A stretch of DNA of 64,000 nt, taken from Desertimonas sp963733085. Its GTDB lineage: Bacteria > Actinomycetota > Acidimicrobiia > Acidimicrobiales > Ilumatobacteraceae. Below, one piece after another: positions 35,131 through 44,366 of this stretch. A model generated the notes under the pieces. It searched no databases. It was not told the origin of the DNA and worked only from the letters and a program-made list of their open reading frames with translations. Position 1 is the first letter of the stretch; every line of letters starts with the position of its first letter. The DNA lies in assembly GCA_963733085.1 (NCBI GenBank), contig CAVTBY010000016.1, forward strand, positions 1 through 64,000, written 5' to 3'. The position numbers and the translations under genes were made by a program.

Positions 35131-36822
35131 GTGGCAGAGAAACCACAGGAACAGATCGAGGCGCTCGTCGCCGAGGTCGAGCACCTCCGGACGCGTCTGG
35201 CCGATGCACCCAAGCGGATGCGCACGCTCGAGGAGCGATTGCTCGAGACCAAAGGCCAGCTCTCCCAGGCCATCGCCCGCAACGAGAAGCTGTCCTACAC
35301 ATTGCGTGAGGCGCGCGACCACATCGCCACCTTGCGCGAGGAGGTCGACAAGCTCACCCAGCCGCCGTCGGCGTACGGCGTCGTCGTCGGCAAGAACGAG
35401 GACGGCACCGTCGACGTGCAGACGAGTGGGCGCAAGATGAAGGTCGCCCTCCATCCCGAGATCGACCATCTGGAGTTGGAGGTCGGCTCGGAGGTCGTGC
35501 TCAACGAGAGCTTCAACGTGATCTTCGCCCGCTCGCCGGAGATCACCGGCGAGGTCGTCACGATCAAAGAAGTCCTCGAGGACGGCGTGCGGGCGCTGGT
35601 CGTCGGGCGCGCCGACGAAGAGCGCATCTGCGAACTCGCCGACAGCGTGCGCGGCATCCATCTGCGCACCGGCGACACGATGCGTCTCGATCACCGCACG
35701 AACCTGCTTCTCGAGAAACTTCCTCGCCCAGAGGTCGAGGACCTGCTGCTCGAGGAGGTGCCCGACATCTCCTACGAGGACATCGGCGGGCTCGACGAGC
35801 AGATCGAACAGATCGCCGATGCCGTGGAGTTGCCCTTCCTGCACTCCGACCTGTTCGCCGAGCACCGGCTCCCCGCCCCGAAGGGAATCCTCCTCTACGG
35901 GCCGCCGGGCTGCGGCAAGACGCTGATTGCCAAAGCCGTCGCCAACAGCCTGGCGCGCAAGGTCGCCGCGGCTACGGGCGACGAGAAGGGCCGCAGTTAC
36001 TTCATCAACATCAAAGGCCCCGAGCTGCTCAACAAGTACGTCGGCGAGACGGAGCGGCAGATCCGCATGGTGTTCCAGCGAGCACGGGAGAAGAGCGAAG
36101 AGGGCTGGCCGGTCATCGTCTTCTTCGACGAGATGGATTCGATGTTCCGCACCCGGGGCACCGGCGTCTCATCGGACATGGAGTCGACGATCGTTCCCCA
36201 GCTGCTCGCCGAGATCGACGGTGTCGAAGGACTGCGCAACGTCATCGTGATCGGGGCGACGAACCGCGAGGATCTCATCGACCCGGCGATCCTGCGACCC
36301 GGACGGCTCGACGTGAAGATCAAGATCGAGCGCCCGAACAAGGACGCGGCCGCGCAGATCTTCGCCCGCTACCTCACCGACGAGATCCCCATCGCCGCCG
36401 GAGAATCTGTCGCCGACATGATCACGGCGACCGTCGATGAGATGTACAGCGAAGAGGACGCCAATCGCTTCCTCGAGGTCACCTACGCCAACGGCGACAA
36501 AGAGGTCCTCTACTTCAAGGACTTCGCGTCGGGAGCGATGATCGAGAACATCGTGCGCCGGTCGAAGAAGCTCGCCATCAAGCGGGTCATCGGCGGAGGC
36601 GCCAAGGGCGTGGCGACGGCCGACCTCGTGGCCTCGATCAAGCAGGAGTACAAGGAGCACGAGGACCTGCCGAACACCACCAACCCCGACGACTGGGCGA
36701 AGATCTCCGGCAAGAAGGGCGAGCGGATCGTGTTCATCCGCACGCTCACTGCCAGCGGACAGGCCGAGGACCCCCACGGTGGCCGGGCCATCGAACGGGT
36801 CGCAACCGGCCAGTACTTGTAG
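35131..36822 (+). CDS. mpa: Proteasome-associated ATPase Mpa (ARC)
   Basis: 563 aa from the GTG at 35131. An N-terminal coiled coil (~7-75) that captures Pup is followed by the interdomain OB folds (~80-220) and a AAA+ domain with Walker A GPPGCGKT (257-264) and Walker B FFDEMD (331-336). The C-terminus ends GQYL, the HbYX-like tail that docks on and opens the 20S gate. The hexamer unfolds pupylated proteins into PrcBA. It is separated from dop by three genes. Confidence 0.98.
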   Translation: MAEKPQEQIEALVAEVEHLRTRLADAPKRMRTLEERLLETKGQLSQAIARNEKLSYTLREARDHIATLREEVDKLTQPPSAYGVVVGKNEDGTVDVQTSGRKMKVALHPEIDHLELEVGSEVVLNESFNVIFARSPEITGEVVTIKEVLEDGVRALVVGRADEERICELADSVRGIHLRTGDTMRLDHRTNLLLEKLPRPEVEDLLLEEVPDISYEDIGGLDEQIEQIADAVELPFLHSDLFAEHRLPAPKGILLYGPPGCGKTLIAKAVANSLARKVAAATGDEKGRSYFINIKGPELLNKYVGETERQIRMVFQRAREKSEEGWPVIVFFDEMDSMFRTRGTGVSSDMESTIVPQLLAEIDGVEGLRNVIVIGATNREDLIDPAILRPGRLDVKIKIERPNKDAAAQIFARYLTDEIPIAAGESVADMITATVDEMYSEEDANRFLEVTYANGDKEVLYFKDFASGAMIENIVRRSKKLAIKRVIGGGAKGVATADLVASIKQEYKEHEDLPNTTNPDDWAKISGKKGERIVFIRTLTASGQAEDPHGGRAIERVATGQYL

Positions 36823-36941
36823 GTCAGATTTCTGGCTCTCCCCACCTTTCCGTGGGTTCGCGACGGCGCGGGCTTTCTACCGCCACGAACGAGACATAGT
36901 TGTCGTCGGCGGCGCCCGAGAATGGGCAGCGCAGACGTACG

Positions 36942-37829
36942 TCAGTCGCCAGCCGGCCACGTCACAGTGACGGTCAGCTCTTCGGTACCGCGCACCAGCC
37001 TGATCGCCAACTCGCTACCAGGGCCGACGTCGGCGAGGGCGGCGAACAGATCGTCGGCGGTGACGAGATCGCGTTCGCCGGCGCCGACGAGGAGGTCACC
37101 TTCCCGTATGCCTGCCCCGGCCGCGGGGGAGTCGTCGACGATGCCGCGCACCAACAAACCATCGCGTTCGTCGAGCCCGACGGAGCGACGAAGCTTGGCG
37201 GCAACGTGCGGAGGAGCCAGGGCGACGCCGAGCCGGGCTCGTTCGTAGCTGCGCCCCTCGCCCATGGCGGCAACGCGGCTGCGCAGATCGTCGTCGGCGG
37301 CGCGGGCGAGGTAGAACCCATGCTCGATCCGATGCGTGTTGACGGCGACGACCTTGCCGTCGCGGTCGAGCACCGGCGCCCCCGACGAGCCGGCGGCCGA
37401 CGGCGCGGTGTGCTCGATCGCCCCGGCGATCCGCCGTCCTCGTGGTCCGCGGAAGCCGTGGTCGGCACCGGTGACTTGGCCCCACGTCGCCCGCACACGC
37501 TGCCGACCCGCCGTGATCGCAACGATGACGTCGCCCTCGGCGGGTGGTTGCTCCGACCAAGACAGCGCGGGGGCGGCGCCGGTGTCGACCTCGAGGACGA
37601 CGAGGTCACCGTCGACGTCGCTGCCGGTCACGGTTCCCTGGGCGACTCGCCCGTCGGCGAAGCGCACCGAGGTCGTGCGGTCGCGCAGGTTGTGGGCATT
37701 GGTGACGACGCGACCGGGGGCGACGACGAAGCCGCTGCCGCGGCCTTGTCGTCCGATCGACACGACCGACGGGCTGGCGTCGGCACTGGACTTGCGGACG
37801 AGATCGGTGAGCTCTTCGATGGCGGTCAT
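36942..37829 (-). CDS. Trypsin-like serine protease with PDZ domain (HtrA-like), no signal peptide
   Basis: 295 aa from the ATG at 37829. The triad is H46 (VTNAHNLRD), D75 (VDGDLVVLEV) and S149 (AAGSSGAPVLD). A C-terminal PDZ domain (~215-295) contains GLLVRGIVDDSPAAGAGI and GDLLVGAGERDL. Classical HtrA proteins are exported or membrane-anchored, but no signal or membrane helix is seen here, so this form appears cytosolic. Its start overlaps the globin stop by 4 bp (ATGA); the pair forms an operon. Confidence 0.85.
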   Translation of the reverse strand: MTAIEELTDLVRKSSADASPSVVSIGRQGRGSGFVVAPGRVVTNAHNLRDRTTSVRFADGRVAQGTVTGSDVDGDLVVLEVDTGAAPALSWSEQPPAEGDVIVAITAGRQRVRATWGQVTGADHGFRGPRGRRIAGAIEHTAPSAAGSSGAPVLDRDGKVVAVNTHRIEHGFYLARAADDDLRSRVAAMGEGRSYERARLGVALAPPHVAAKLRRSVGLDERDGLLVRGIVDDSPAAGAGIREGDLLVGAGERDLVTADDLFAALADVGPGSELAIRLVRGTEELTVTVTWPAGD

Positions 37830-38302
37830 GACGTTCCTTTCGGTTGATACGGCGGGGCGACGCCCCAGCCCCATCGGGGCACCGGGGCCCGCTGCGGTGG
37901 AGTGGCGCCCGGTTGTGAGTTGGCAACGGCGAGGCGGGTGCCCCACTCGAGGTAGGACACGAAGGCGGCACGAAACTCCGGGTCGACGGGTAGCTCGACC
38001 TCATCGGCCGCGTCGATGATCAGGTTGATCCAGCGCCTCCGCTGCGCCTCGGAGATCGACTTGCCGAGGTGCTGAGTCAGCATGTGGTGATACCCGCCGC
38101 GTTCCTCGCTGTAACGAGCAGGGCCGCCGAACACCTCGCTCAGCCACATGGCGACGAAGCGGGGGTGGTCGGGGTCCATGTCGGCGAACAGCGGCCCGAC
38201 CACCTCATCGGCCGCGACCTTGCCGTAGAAGACTTCCGTGAGGCGCTCGAGGGCGGCGGAGCCGCCGGCCCAGTCATACAGCGTCGGGATCTCCTCGGTC
38301 AC
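37826..38302 (-). CDS. glbO: Truncated haemoglobin, group II (trHbO-like)
   Basis: 158 aa. The FYGKVAADEVVGPLF B/C-helix region, WLSEVFGGPARYSEERGG and the proximal histidine H78 (TQHLGKSISE) with W91 (RRWI) match group II truncated globins. A ~35-residue proline-rich C-terminal tail is extra. Such globins bind oxygen or NO and can detoxify NO or peroxide. It leads an operon with the protease gene and diverges from an HxlR regulator. Confidence 0.88.
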   Translation of the reverse strand: MTEEIPTLYDWAGGSAALERLTEVFYGKVAADEVVGPLFADMDPDHPRFVAMWLSEVFGGPARYSEERGGYHHMLTQHLGKSISEAQRRRWINLIIDAADEVELPVDPEFRAAFVSYLEWGTRLAVANSQPGATPPQRAPVPRWGWGVAPPYQPKGTS

Positions 38303-38311
38303 GTTGCCTCC

Positions 38312-38337
38312 AAGTAACTAGCGAAGTGCAAGTGACT
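38312..38337. promoter_or_regulatory. Direct repeat AAGTRACT, candidate HxlR operator
   Basis: AAGTAACT (38312-38319) and AAGTGACT (38330-38337) are spaced 18 bp start to start in the 48-bp gap between the divergent globin and HxlR genes. AGTNACT-like boxes are typical of HxlR-family sites, so auto- and cross-regulation is plausible. Confidence 0.5.
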
Positions 38338-38350
38338 CTAGACTGTACCG

Positions 38351-38770
38351 GTGACCATTGACAACACCTCGCTCGCCGGCGCCGTTCGCGAGGTCGGTGA
38401 TCGCTGGAGCCTGCGCCTCATCGCCGCCCTGCTCGAAGGCGACCGCACGTTCAGCGAGCTTTCCGAGGAGGTCGACGGCATCGCCCCGAACATCCTGACC
38501 GCCCGGCTGAAGGCGCTGCAGCGTGACGCCGTCGTCGCGGCCCGCCCTTATCAGCGGCGGCCGGTGCGGATGCGTTACTCGCTGACCGCGTCCGGACATC
38601 GCCTCGCCGACGCGGTCGCCCTGCTCGCCCAATGGGGCGCCTCTCGGCAAGGCCGCACAGCTGGACGTCGCCACGAGGCGTGCGGGTCGGCGCTCGAACT
38701 GCGGCCGTGGTGCCCCACGTGCGAGGTCGCCGTCGAACCAACTGAGCCATCCGAACTGATCTGGGTCTGA
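38351..38770 (+). CDS. HxlR family transcriptional regulator
   Basis: 139 aa, GTG start. The winged-helix HxlR pattern is clear: VGDRWSLRLIAALLEG, RTFSELSEEVDGIAPNILTARL and the wing PVRMRYSLTASG. The C-terminus adds three cysteines (C110, then C121 and C124 in WCPTC) that could bind metal or sense redox state. HxlR proteins often respond to aldehydes or oxidants. It faces the globin-protease operon. Confidence 0.88.
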   Translation: MTIDNTSLAGAVREVGDRWSLRLIAALLEGDRTFSELSEEVDGIAPNILTARLKALQRDAVVAARPYQRRPVRMRYSLTASGHRLADAVALLAQWGASRQGRTAGRRHEACGSALELRPWCPTCEVAVEPTEPSELIWV

Positions 38771-38805
38771 TGCTCGATCCTCAACCGCGGGGGTAACGTC
38801 CGGAC

Positions 38806-40326
38806 ATGGCGCTGCCGAAGGTCTGCGGGATCGAGACCGAGTACGGCATCATCGTCCGCGGCGGCGAGTCCAATCCCGTGTCGGCGTCGTCGCTGCTGAT
38901 CAACGCCTTCATGGCGACGATCAGCGATCGCCGGTCACCGCGCACGGGGTGGGACTTCAACGACGAGCAGCCCGGTAACGATGCCCGCGGCTTCAGCCTC
39001 GACGAGGCGATCATCCCCGAGCTGGAGACGTCACTCGTCAACGCCGTGTTGACCAACGGCGCCCGCTACTACGTCGACCACGCCCACCCGGAGATCTCCA
39101 ACCCGGAGACCACGACCGCGCTCGAGGCGGTGCGGTGGGATCGCGCCGCCGAGGAGATCATCCGCATCAGCGTCGACGCGGCGAACAGCCAGCTTGCCCA
39201 GACCGCCAGGGCGTCGCGGCAGCAGCCCGGCGAGATCGTCGTGTACAAGAACAACTCCGACGGCAAGGGCAACAGCTACGGCTGTCACGAGAACTACCTG
39301 ATGGCCCGCGAAACGCCATTCGGGCGGCTGGCCACGCAGATCACGCCTCACTTCGTCACCCGTCAGATCTTCTGCGGCGCCGGCAAAGTCGGTTGCGAGT
39401 CGCCGGGCGCCGCCCACGATTCGGTGCCGTTCCAGCTCAGCCAGCGAGCCGACTTCTTCGAGGAGGAGATCGGCCTCGAGACGACGCTCAAGCGCCCGAT
39501 CGTCAACACCCGTGACGAGCCGCACGCCGACGCCCAAAAGTACCGCCGCCTCCATGTCATCGTCGGTGACGCCAACCTTGCCGAAGTCGCGACGTTCCTG
39601 AAGGTCGGCACCACTCAGATCGTCCTGTCGATGATCGAGGATGGCGCGCTCGGTGACGATTGGCTGCTCAGCAACCCGGTGTCGGCGATCCGCCAGGTCA
39701 GTCACGATCCGACGTTGTCGACCACGGTGCTGCTCGCCGACGGTAGACGTGTCACCGCTCTGGAGATCCAGTTCGGCCTCCTCGAGGCGGCCGTCAAGTA
39801 CGAACAGCACCAGGGCCTCGCCTCCGTCGGCGAGGAAGTCGGTCATGACGTGTTGCGACGGTGGGAGCGCGTCCTCGCGGGACTCGAATCCGACCCGGAC
39901 TCAGTCGCCCCGTGGGTCGACTGGGTCACCAAGCGCCACCTCGTTCGCGGGTATGCCGAACGCCACGACCTGCAGCCCGGCGACGCCAGGCTCAAGGCCA
40001 TCGACTTGCAGTACCACGACCTCCGCCCGGAGCGCAGCCTTGCCCGTCGGGCCGGGCTCGAACGCCTCGTCGACGAGGGTGATGTCGCCGCCGCCGTCAC
40101 CCAACCGCCGACGACGACGCGGGCATACTTCCGCGGCCGCTGCCTCGCCAAATTCGCCGGCTCGGTGGTGGCGGCCAACTGGGACTCGATGGTGTTCGAC
40201 TCTGGTCGCGAACCGCTCAGCCGCGTGCCGATGATGGAGCCGCTGCGCGGAACCGCCGAGCACGTCGCTAAGTTGATCGACGAGAGCGACAGCGCTGCCG
40301 AACTCCTCAGCCGCCTGGGTTCCTAG
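38806..40326 (+). CDS. dop: Depupylase / Pup deamidase Dop
   Basis: 506 aa. GIETEYG at 8-14 provides metal-binding glutamates, and D91 in YYVDHAHPE is the catalytic aspartate position. The Dop-specific loop (residues ~41-62, with GWDFNDEQPGND) distinguishes it from PafA. Other signatures are YKNNSDGKGNSYGCHENYL and NTRDEPHAD. Dop converts Pup-Gln to Pup-Glu and cleaves Pup from substrates. It heads dop-pup-prcB-prcA. Confidence 0.98.
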   Translation: MALPKVCGIETEYGIIVRGGESNPVSASSLLINAFMATISDRRSPRTGWDFNDEQPGNDARGFSLDEAIIPELETSLVNAVLTNGARYYVDHAHPEISNPETTTALEAVRWDRAAEEIIRISVDAANSQLAQTARASRQQPGEIVVYKNNSDGKGNSYGCHENYLMARETPFGRLATQITPHFVTRQIFCGAGKVGCESPGAAHDSVPFQLSQRADFFEEEIGLETTLKRPIVNTRDEPHADAQKYRRLHVIVGDANLAEVATFLKVGTTQIVLSMIEDGALGDDWLLSNPVSAIRQVSHDPTLSTTVLLADGRRVTALEIQFGLLEAAVKYEQHQGLASVGEEVGHDVLRRWERVLAGLESDPDSVAPWVDWVTKRHLVRGYAERHDLQPGDARLKAIDLQYHDLRPERSLARRAGLERLVDEGDVAAAVTQPPTTTRAYFRGRCLAKFAGSVVAANWDSMVFDSGREPLSRVPMMEPLRGTAEHVAKLIDESDSAAELLSRLGS

Positions 40327-40376
40327 GCGGTGAGACGGCAGGGCGTGGTCGTCGAACGAATGGAGGTGCAGCGGCC

Positions 40377-40574
40377 ATGGCCGAACGAACTCACAAGTCC
40401 AAGCCGGCGGTACGGACAGAGGATGCCGTCGACACCGAAGCGGCCCCGGCCACTGCCGAGACCGGAGAGAAGCTGAAGGCAGAACTCGACGACCTCCTCG
40501 ACGAGATCGACGACGTTCTGGAGACAAACGCCGAGGACTTCGTGAAGTCGTACGTGCAGAAGGGCGGGCAGTAG
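40377..40574 (+). CDS. pup: Prokaryotic ubiquitin-like protein Pup
   Basis: 65 aa, hydrophilic and mostly disordered, with a helical Mpa-binding stretch (LKAELDDLLDEIDDVLE) at ~33-49. It ends in GGQ, so it needs Dop deamidation before ligation by PafA. It lies 50 bp after dop and 5 bp before prcB. Confidence 0.98.
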   Translation: MAERTHKSKPAVRTEDAVDTEAAPATAETGEKLKAELDDLLDEIDDVLETNAEDFVKSYVQKGGQ

Positions 40575-40579
40575 CCCGC

Positions 40580-41380
40580 ATGGCGTTCCCGTTCTTCCGG
40601 GCCGAGGAGGATCCTGGCTCGAGTTTTCCTGAACTGTTGCGCCGCCTCGGGAGCGCACCGGCGCCGATCGTTGGAGATGCCGCGTCGATCGGATCTGTTC
40701 CGCATGCCACGACGTGCGTGGCCGTGCGCTTCGCCGACGGCGTCGCCATGGCCGGCGACCGGCGGGCCACCGCCGGCAACCTGATCAGCCACCGTTCGAT
40801 GGAGAAGGTCATCGAGGCCGACCGGCACAGCGCCGTCGCCGTCGCCGGCGCCGCCGGTCCGGCGATGGAAATGGTTCGACTCTTCCAACTCCAGCTCGAG
40901 CACTACGAGAAGGTCGAGGGCACACCGCTGAGCCTCGAGGGCAAGGCCAACCAGTTGTCGATGATGGTGCGCGGCAACCTGCCGGCGGCGATGTCGGGGA
41001 TGGTCGTCGTGCCGATATTCGGCGGCTACGACCTGCGCCGGCAGACCGGGCGCTTGTGGGACTTCGACGTCACCGGTGGACGCTACGAGGAGAAGGACTA
41101 CGTCAGCACGGGATCGGGCAGCCTTCACGCCGGCACCGTGATCAAGCTCGGTTACACCGCAGATCTCGACCGCGACGCAGCCATCAATCTCGTGTGCCGG
41201 GCGCTGTGGGAAGCGGCCGACGCCGATTCGGCAACGGGTGGGCCTGACGCCCTGCGTGGCATCTACCCGACCGTCGCCGAAGTCACGGTCAGCGGATTCT
41301 CCCGCGTGCCCGACAGCGAGTTGGCTGAGCGCTACGACACGATCGCCGCCGCCGTGAGGAGCAACGGCAACTCGTCATGA
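40580..41380 (+). CDS. prcB: 20S proteasome beta subunit
   Basis: 266 aa. A propeptide of ~43 residues precedes the catalytic Thr at T44 (PHA|TTCVAVRF), where autocleavage would expose the nucleophile; mycobacterial PrcB has Gly instead of Ala at this junction. FADGVAMAGDRRAT and DYVSTGSGS are conserved. The 20S core degrades pupylated proteins delivered by Mpa. It overlaps prcA by 4 bp. Confidence 0.97.
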   Translation: MAFPFFRAEEDPGSSFPELLRRLGSAPAPIVGDAASIGSVPHATTCVAVRFADGVAMAGDRRATAGNLISHRSMEKVIEADRHSAVAVAGAAGPAMEMVRLFQLQLEHYEKVEGTPLSLEGKANQLSMMVRGNLPAAMSGMVVVPIFGGYDLRRQTGRLWDFDVTGGRYEEKDYVSTGSGSLHAGTVIKLGYTADLDRDAAINLVCRALWEAADADSATGGPDALRGIYPTVAEVTVSGFSRVPDSELAERYDTIAAAVRSNGNSS

Positions 41381-42099
41381 CAGTCCCCTTTTACGTAGCG
41401 CCTGAGCAGGTGATGAAGGACAGGGCGGACTATGCCCGCAAGGGCATCGCCCGCGGCCGCGCCATGGTCGCCGTCCGTTACGCCGACGGCGTGGCGATGG
41501 TCGCCGAGAACTCCTCGGCGACGCTGCGCAAGATCTCCGAGATCTACGACCGCATCGCCTTCGCCGGGGTCGGCCGCTACAACGAGTTCGACCAGTTGCG
41601 CGTCGCCGGGGTGCGCGCCGCCGACCTCAAGGGCTACCAGTACAGCCGCGACGACGTCGACGCCCGCAGTCTGGCCAACCAATACGCCCAGATCCTCGGT
41701 CAGATCTTCACCCACGAGATGAAGCCGATGGAGGTCGAGATCCTTGTCGCCGAAGTCGGCCACACGCCCGAGGGCGACCAGATGTTCCACATCAACTACG
41801 ACGGCACCGTGTTCGACGAGCGCGACTACGCCGTCCTCGGCGGTGACTCGGCGACGATCTCGACTCGGTTCACGGAGGCCGCCGGCGATCGCCTCGGCGA
41901 CGGCTTCGAGCTCGGTGATGCCGTTCGCGCAGCCGTCACCGCACTGTCCGGAACGGACAGGTCGTTGAGCCCCGACGACCTCGAGATCGCCCTGCTCGTG
42001 CGTGGCGAGTCACGACGGTGCTTCCGGCGCATCACCGACGAGGAGGTCGGCGCCCTGCTCGCCGAGGTCGGCGGGCCGCCGCCAGTGGCGCCGAGCTGA
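41377..42099 (+). CDS. prcA: 20S proteasome alpha subunit
   Basis: 240 aa. PFYVAPEQVMKDRADYARKG is the actinobacterial alpha N-terminus that forms the gate, followed by RAMVAVRYADGVAMVAEN. No catalytic Thr, as expected. The C-terminus is Pro/Ala-rich. pxpA starts 8 bp after the stop, which makes read-through from the proteasome operon likely. Confidence 0.97.
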   Translation: MTVPFYVAPEQVMKDRADYARKGIARGRAMVAVRYADGVAMVAENSSATLRKISEIYDRIAFAGVGRYNEFDQLRVAGVRAADLKGYQYSRDDVDARSLANQYAQILGQIFTHEMKPMEVEILVAEVGHTPEGDQMFHINYDGTVFDERDYAVLGGDSATISTRFTEAAGDRLGDGFELGDAVRAAVTALSGTDRSLSPDDLEIALLVRGESRRCFRRITDEEVGALLAEVGGPPPVAPS

Positions 42100-42107
42100 G
42101 GCGCCCA

Positions 42108-42866
42108 GTGGCGGTCGATCTCAACAGCGACGTCGGGGAGTCCTACGGGGTGTGGCGGCTAGGCGATGACGCCGCGATGCTGCGCATCGTCTCCAGTGCC
42201 AACGTCGCGTGCGGATTCCATGGCGGTGATCCGTCGACACTGCGGGCGACATGCGTCGCGGCAACGTCGCACGGCGTGAGGATCGGCGCGCAGGTGTCGT
42301 ATCCCGACCTTGCCGGCTTCGGCCGGCGTTACATGGACCTCGCCGCCGACGAGCTCCGCGACGCCGTGCTCTACCAACTCGGCGCCCTCGACGCCTTCGC
42401 CCAGGTCGCCGGCGGGGAGGTGGACTACGTGAAGCCACATGGCGCGCTGTACCACGCGACGATAGACAACCCCGCCCAAGCGGAGGCCGTGGTCGCCGCG
42501 GCCGCGGAGTACGACCCGTCACTGGCAATTCTCGGCCAGCCAGATTCGGAGTTGCTCGCCGCCGCCGAGCGAGCGGGGCTCGAGGCTGTGTCGGAGGGCT
42601 ACATCGACCGCGCCTACCAACCCGATGGCCGGCTCGTTCCCCGGTCCGAGCCGGGCGCGCTGCTCACCGACGTCGAGGCGGCCGTTGCCCAAGCGGTTCG
42701 CATCGCCGTCGATGGCGAGGTCGTGGCCGTCGACGGTGAGGTGATCTCCCTGCACGCCCGGTCGTTGTGTGTACACGGTGACACCCCTGGCGCAGTCGCG
42801 CTCGCCACCGCCGCCCGCGAGGCTCTGGAAGCTGCCGGGGTAGGCGTGTACTCGTTCTGCGACTGA
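42108..42866 (+). CDS. pxpA: 5-oxoprolinase subunit A (LamB/YcsF family)
   Basis: 252 aa, GTG start. DLNSDVGESYG, NVACGFHGGDPS, GAQVSYPDLAGFGRR and YVKPHGALYH are the family signatures. PxpABC uses ATP to open 5-oxoproline (pyroglutamate) to glutamate. It is placed between prcA and pafA, 8 bp after prcA and 3 bp before the pxpBC fusion. Confidence 0.93.
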   Translation: MAVDLNSDVGESYGVWRLGDDAAMLRIVSSANVACGFHGGDPSTLRATCVAATSHGVRIGAQVSYPDLAGFGRRYMDLAADELRDAVLYQLGALDAFAQVAGGEVDYVKPHGALYHATIDNPAQAEAVVAAAAEYDPSLAILGQPDSELLAAAERAGLEAVSEGYIDRAYQPDGRLVPRSEPGALLTDVEAAVAQAVRIAVDGEVVAVDGEVISLHARSLCVHGDTPGAVALATAAREALEAAGVGVYSFCD

Positions 42867-42869
42867 CTC

Positions 42870-44330
42870 GTGGAGATCCGCCGGTACGGGTCGCGGGCGC
42901 TGCTCGTGACGCCGAGGGATGTTTCCCCGCTCATCGAACACCCTGACGTCGTCGAGGTCGTGCGGGGCGCGGAGACGGTGCTCGTCGTGGTCCGGGACGC
43001 CGACGCGCTCGATTCTGTGCGGCGTTCGGTTGAGGCTCTGGAAGGCGAGTCGGTTCGTGCTGGGCGCGGTGACGGGTTCGACCGCGAGGTCGTTCTCGAC
43101 GTGGTCTACGGCGGGGACGATCTCGGCGACGTCGCCGGCGCTGCTGGACTCACCGTCGAGGAGGTCGTCGAGATTCACACCGGCGCGCTGTACCGCTGTG
43201 ACTTCTGTGGGTTCGCGCCGGGGTTCGCGTACCTGTCCGGGCTCGACCCACGGTTGCAACTGCCGCGCCGGGCGACGCCACGCACCTCGGTCCCCGCGGG
43301 CTCGGTGGCGATCGCCGGGCCGTACACGGCGGCATACCCGTCAGACTCGCCGGGCGGATGGCACCTGCTCGGGCGCACGGACGCCACACTCTGGGACCTC
43401 GGCGCAGACCCGCCGGCGCTGATCACCCCCGGCACAACCGTCCGCTTCCGCCCGGTCGACCGAACTAGTCGCTCCCACTCCCGGAATCCGGGACTACGAG
43501 CGACAACCTCCTCGGGACGCTCGGTGCTGCGGGTGGTTGTGGCGGGGGTGGCGACTTCGGTACAGGACCGAGGGCGACCGGGGTACGCGTACCTCGGGGT
43601 GCCGGGTTCAGGGGTGGTGGACCGCCGCAGCGCCGACCTCGTCAACCGGCTTGTCGGCAATCCGCACGAGGCCGCAGTGATCGAGACGGCCGGCGGGCTC
43701 GTCCTCGAGGCGCTGGTTCCGGTCGTCGTCGCTGACTCGGCGACGGGCGCGGTCCATGCGCTGAGAACGGGCCAGACGGTGGGGGTGAGCCCCGCAGCCG
43801 GCGAGTTGTGGGCGTACCTGGCCGTGCGCGGTGGTGTCGAGGTTGAGAAGGTGCTCGGCTCGCGGAGCTGGGACAGCCTGTCCAAGCTCGGCCCGCCGCC
43901 ACCGCAGCCGGGCGACGAGCTCGCCGTCGGAGTCGATCCGGGCGAGCCCGTCGCTGCGGACCAGGCACCGCAACACCCTCCTTCAGAGCAAACATCCGTG
44001 CTACGAGCTCGGCCGGGCCCCCGTTCGGACTGGTTCACGGAACAAACCCTGGATGACCTGACATCCACCGCCTGGACGGTCGCGGTGTCGTCCAGAGTCG
44101 GCACCCGCCTCAGCGGACCCGCGCTGGCTCGGGCGCGACATGACGAACTGCCCAGCGAGGGCCTGGTCACGGGTGCGATCCAGGTCCCGCCCGACGGCCA
44201 GCCCGTGGTGATGCTGGCCGATCACCCAACGACCGGTGGCTACCCGGTGATCGCCGTCATCGACGAAGCGGACCTCGCCCGCCTCGTCCAGCGCCCGCCG
44301 GGGTCAACTGTCCGCTTCCGGGCCTATTGA
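42870..44330 (+). CDS. 5-oxoprolinase subunits B and C fused (KipI-KipA type)
   Basis: 486 aa. Residues ~1-198 are PxpB/KipI-like (YRCDFCGFAPGFAYLSGLDP, GSVAIAGPYTAAYPSDSPGGW). Residues ~213-486 are PxpC/KipA-like (VQDRGRPGYAYLGVPGSG, GPRSDWFTEQ, LADHPTTGGYPVIAVI). In most genomes pxpB and pxpC are separate. The linker (residues 200-212) is encoded by a 37-bp palindrome, suggesting that an inserted repeat joined the genes. A sequence error creating the fusion is less likely because both halves stay in frame with no disturbed motif. Confidence 0.85.
   Translation: MEIRRYGSRALLVTPRDVSPLIEHPDVVEVVRGAETVLVVVRDADALDSVRRSVEALEGESVRAGRGDGFDREVVLDVVYGGDDLGDVAGAAGLTVEEVVEIHTGALYRCDFCGFAPGFAYLSGLDPRLQLPRRATPRTSVPAGSVAIAGPYTAAYPSDSPGGWHLLGRTDATLWDLGADPPALITPGTTVRFRPVDRTSRSHSRNPGLRATTSSGRSVLRVVVAGVATSVQDRGRPGYAYLGVPGSGVVDRRSADLVNRLVGNPHEAAVIETAGGLVLEALVPVVVADSATGAVHALRTGQTVGVSPAAGELWAYLAVRGGVEVEKVLGSRSWDSLSKLGPPPPQPGDELAVGVDPGEPVAADQAPQHPPSEQTSVLRARPGPRSDWFTEQTLDDLTSTAWTVAVSSRVGTRLSGPALARARHDELPSEGLVTGAIQVPPDGQPVVMLADHPTTGGYPVIAVIDEADLARLVQRPPGSTVRFRAY
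43468..43504. repeat. 37-bp palindrome inside the pxpB-pxpC linker
   Basis: GTCGCTC, CCAC, TCCCGGA, one central A, TCCGGGA, CTAC, GAGCGAC: both inner and outer arms are perfectly complementary. It encodes the linker between the two subunit domains. It looks like a mobile intergenic hairpin captured in frame. Confidence 0.7.
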
Positions 44331-44366
44331 CCGAACCGGCATGCCGGCCACGGGTAGCGTGAGCCC

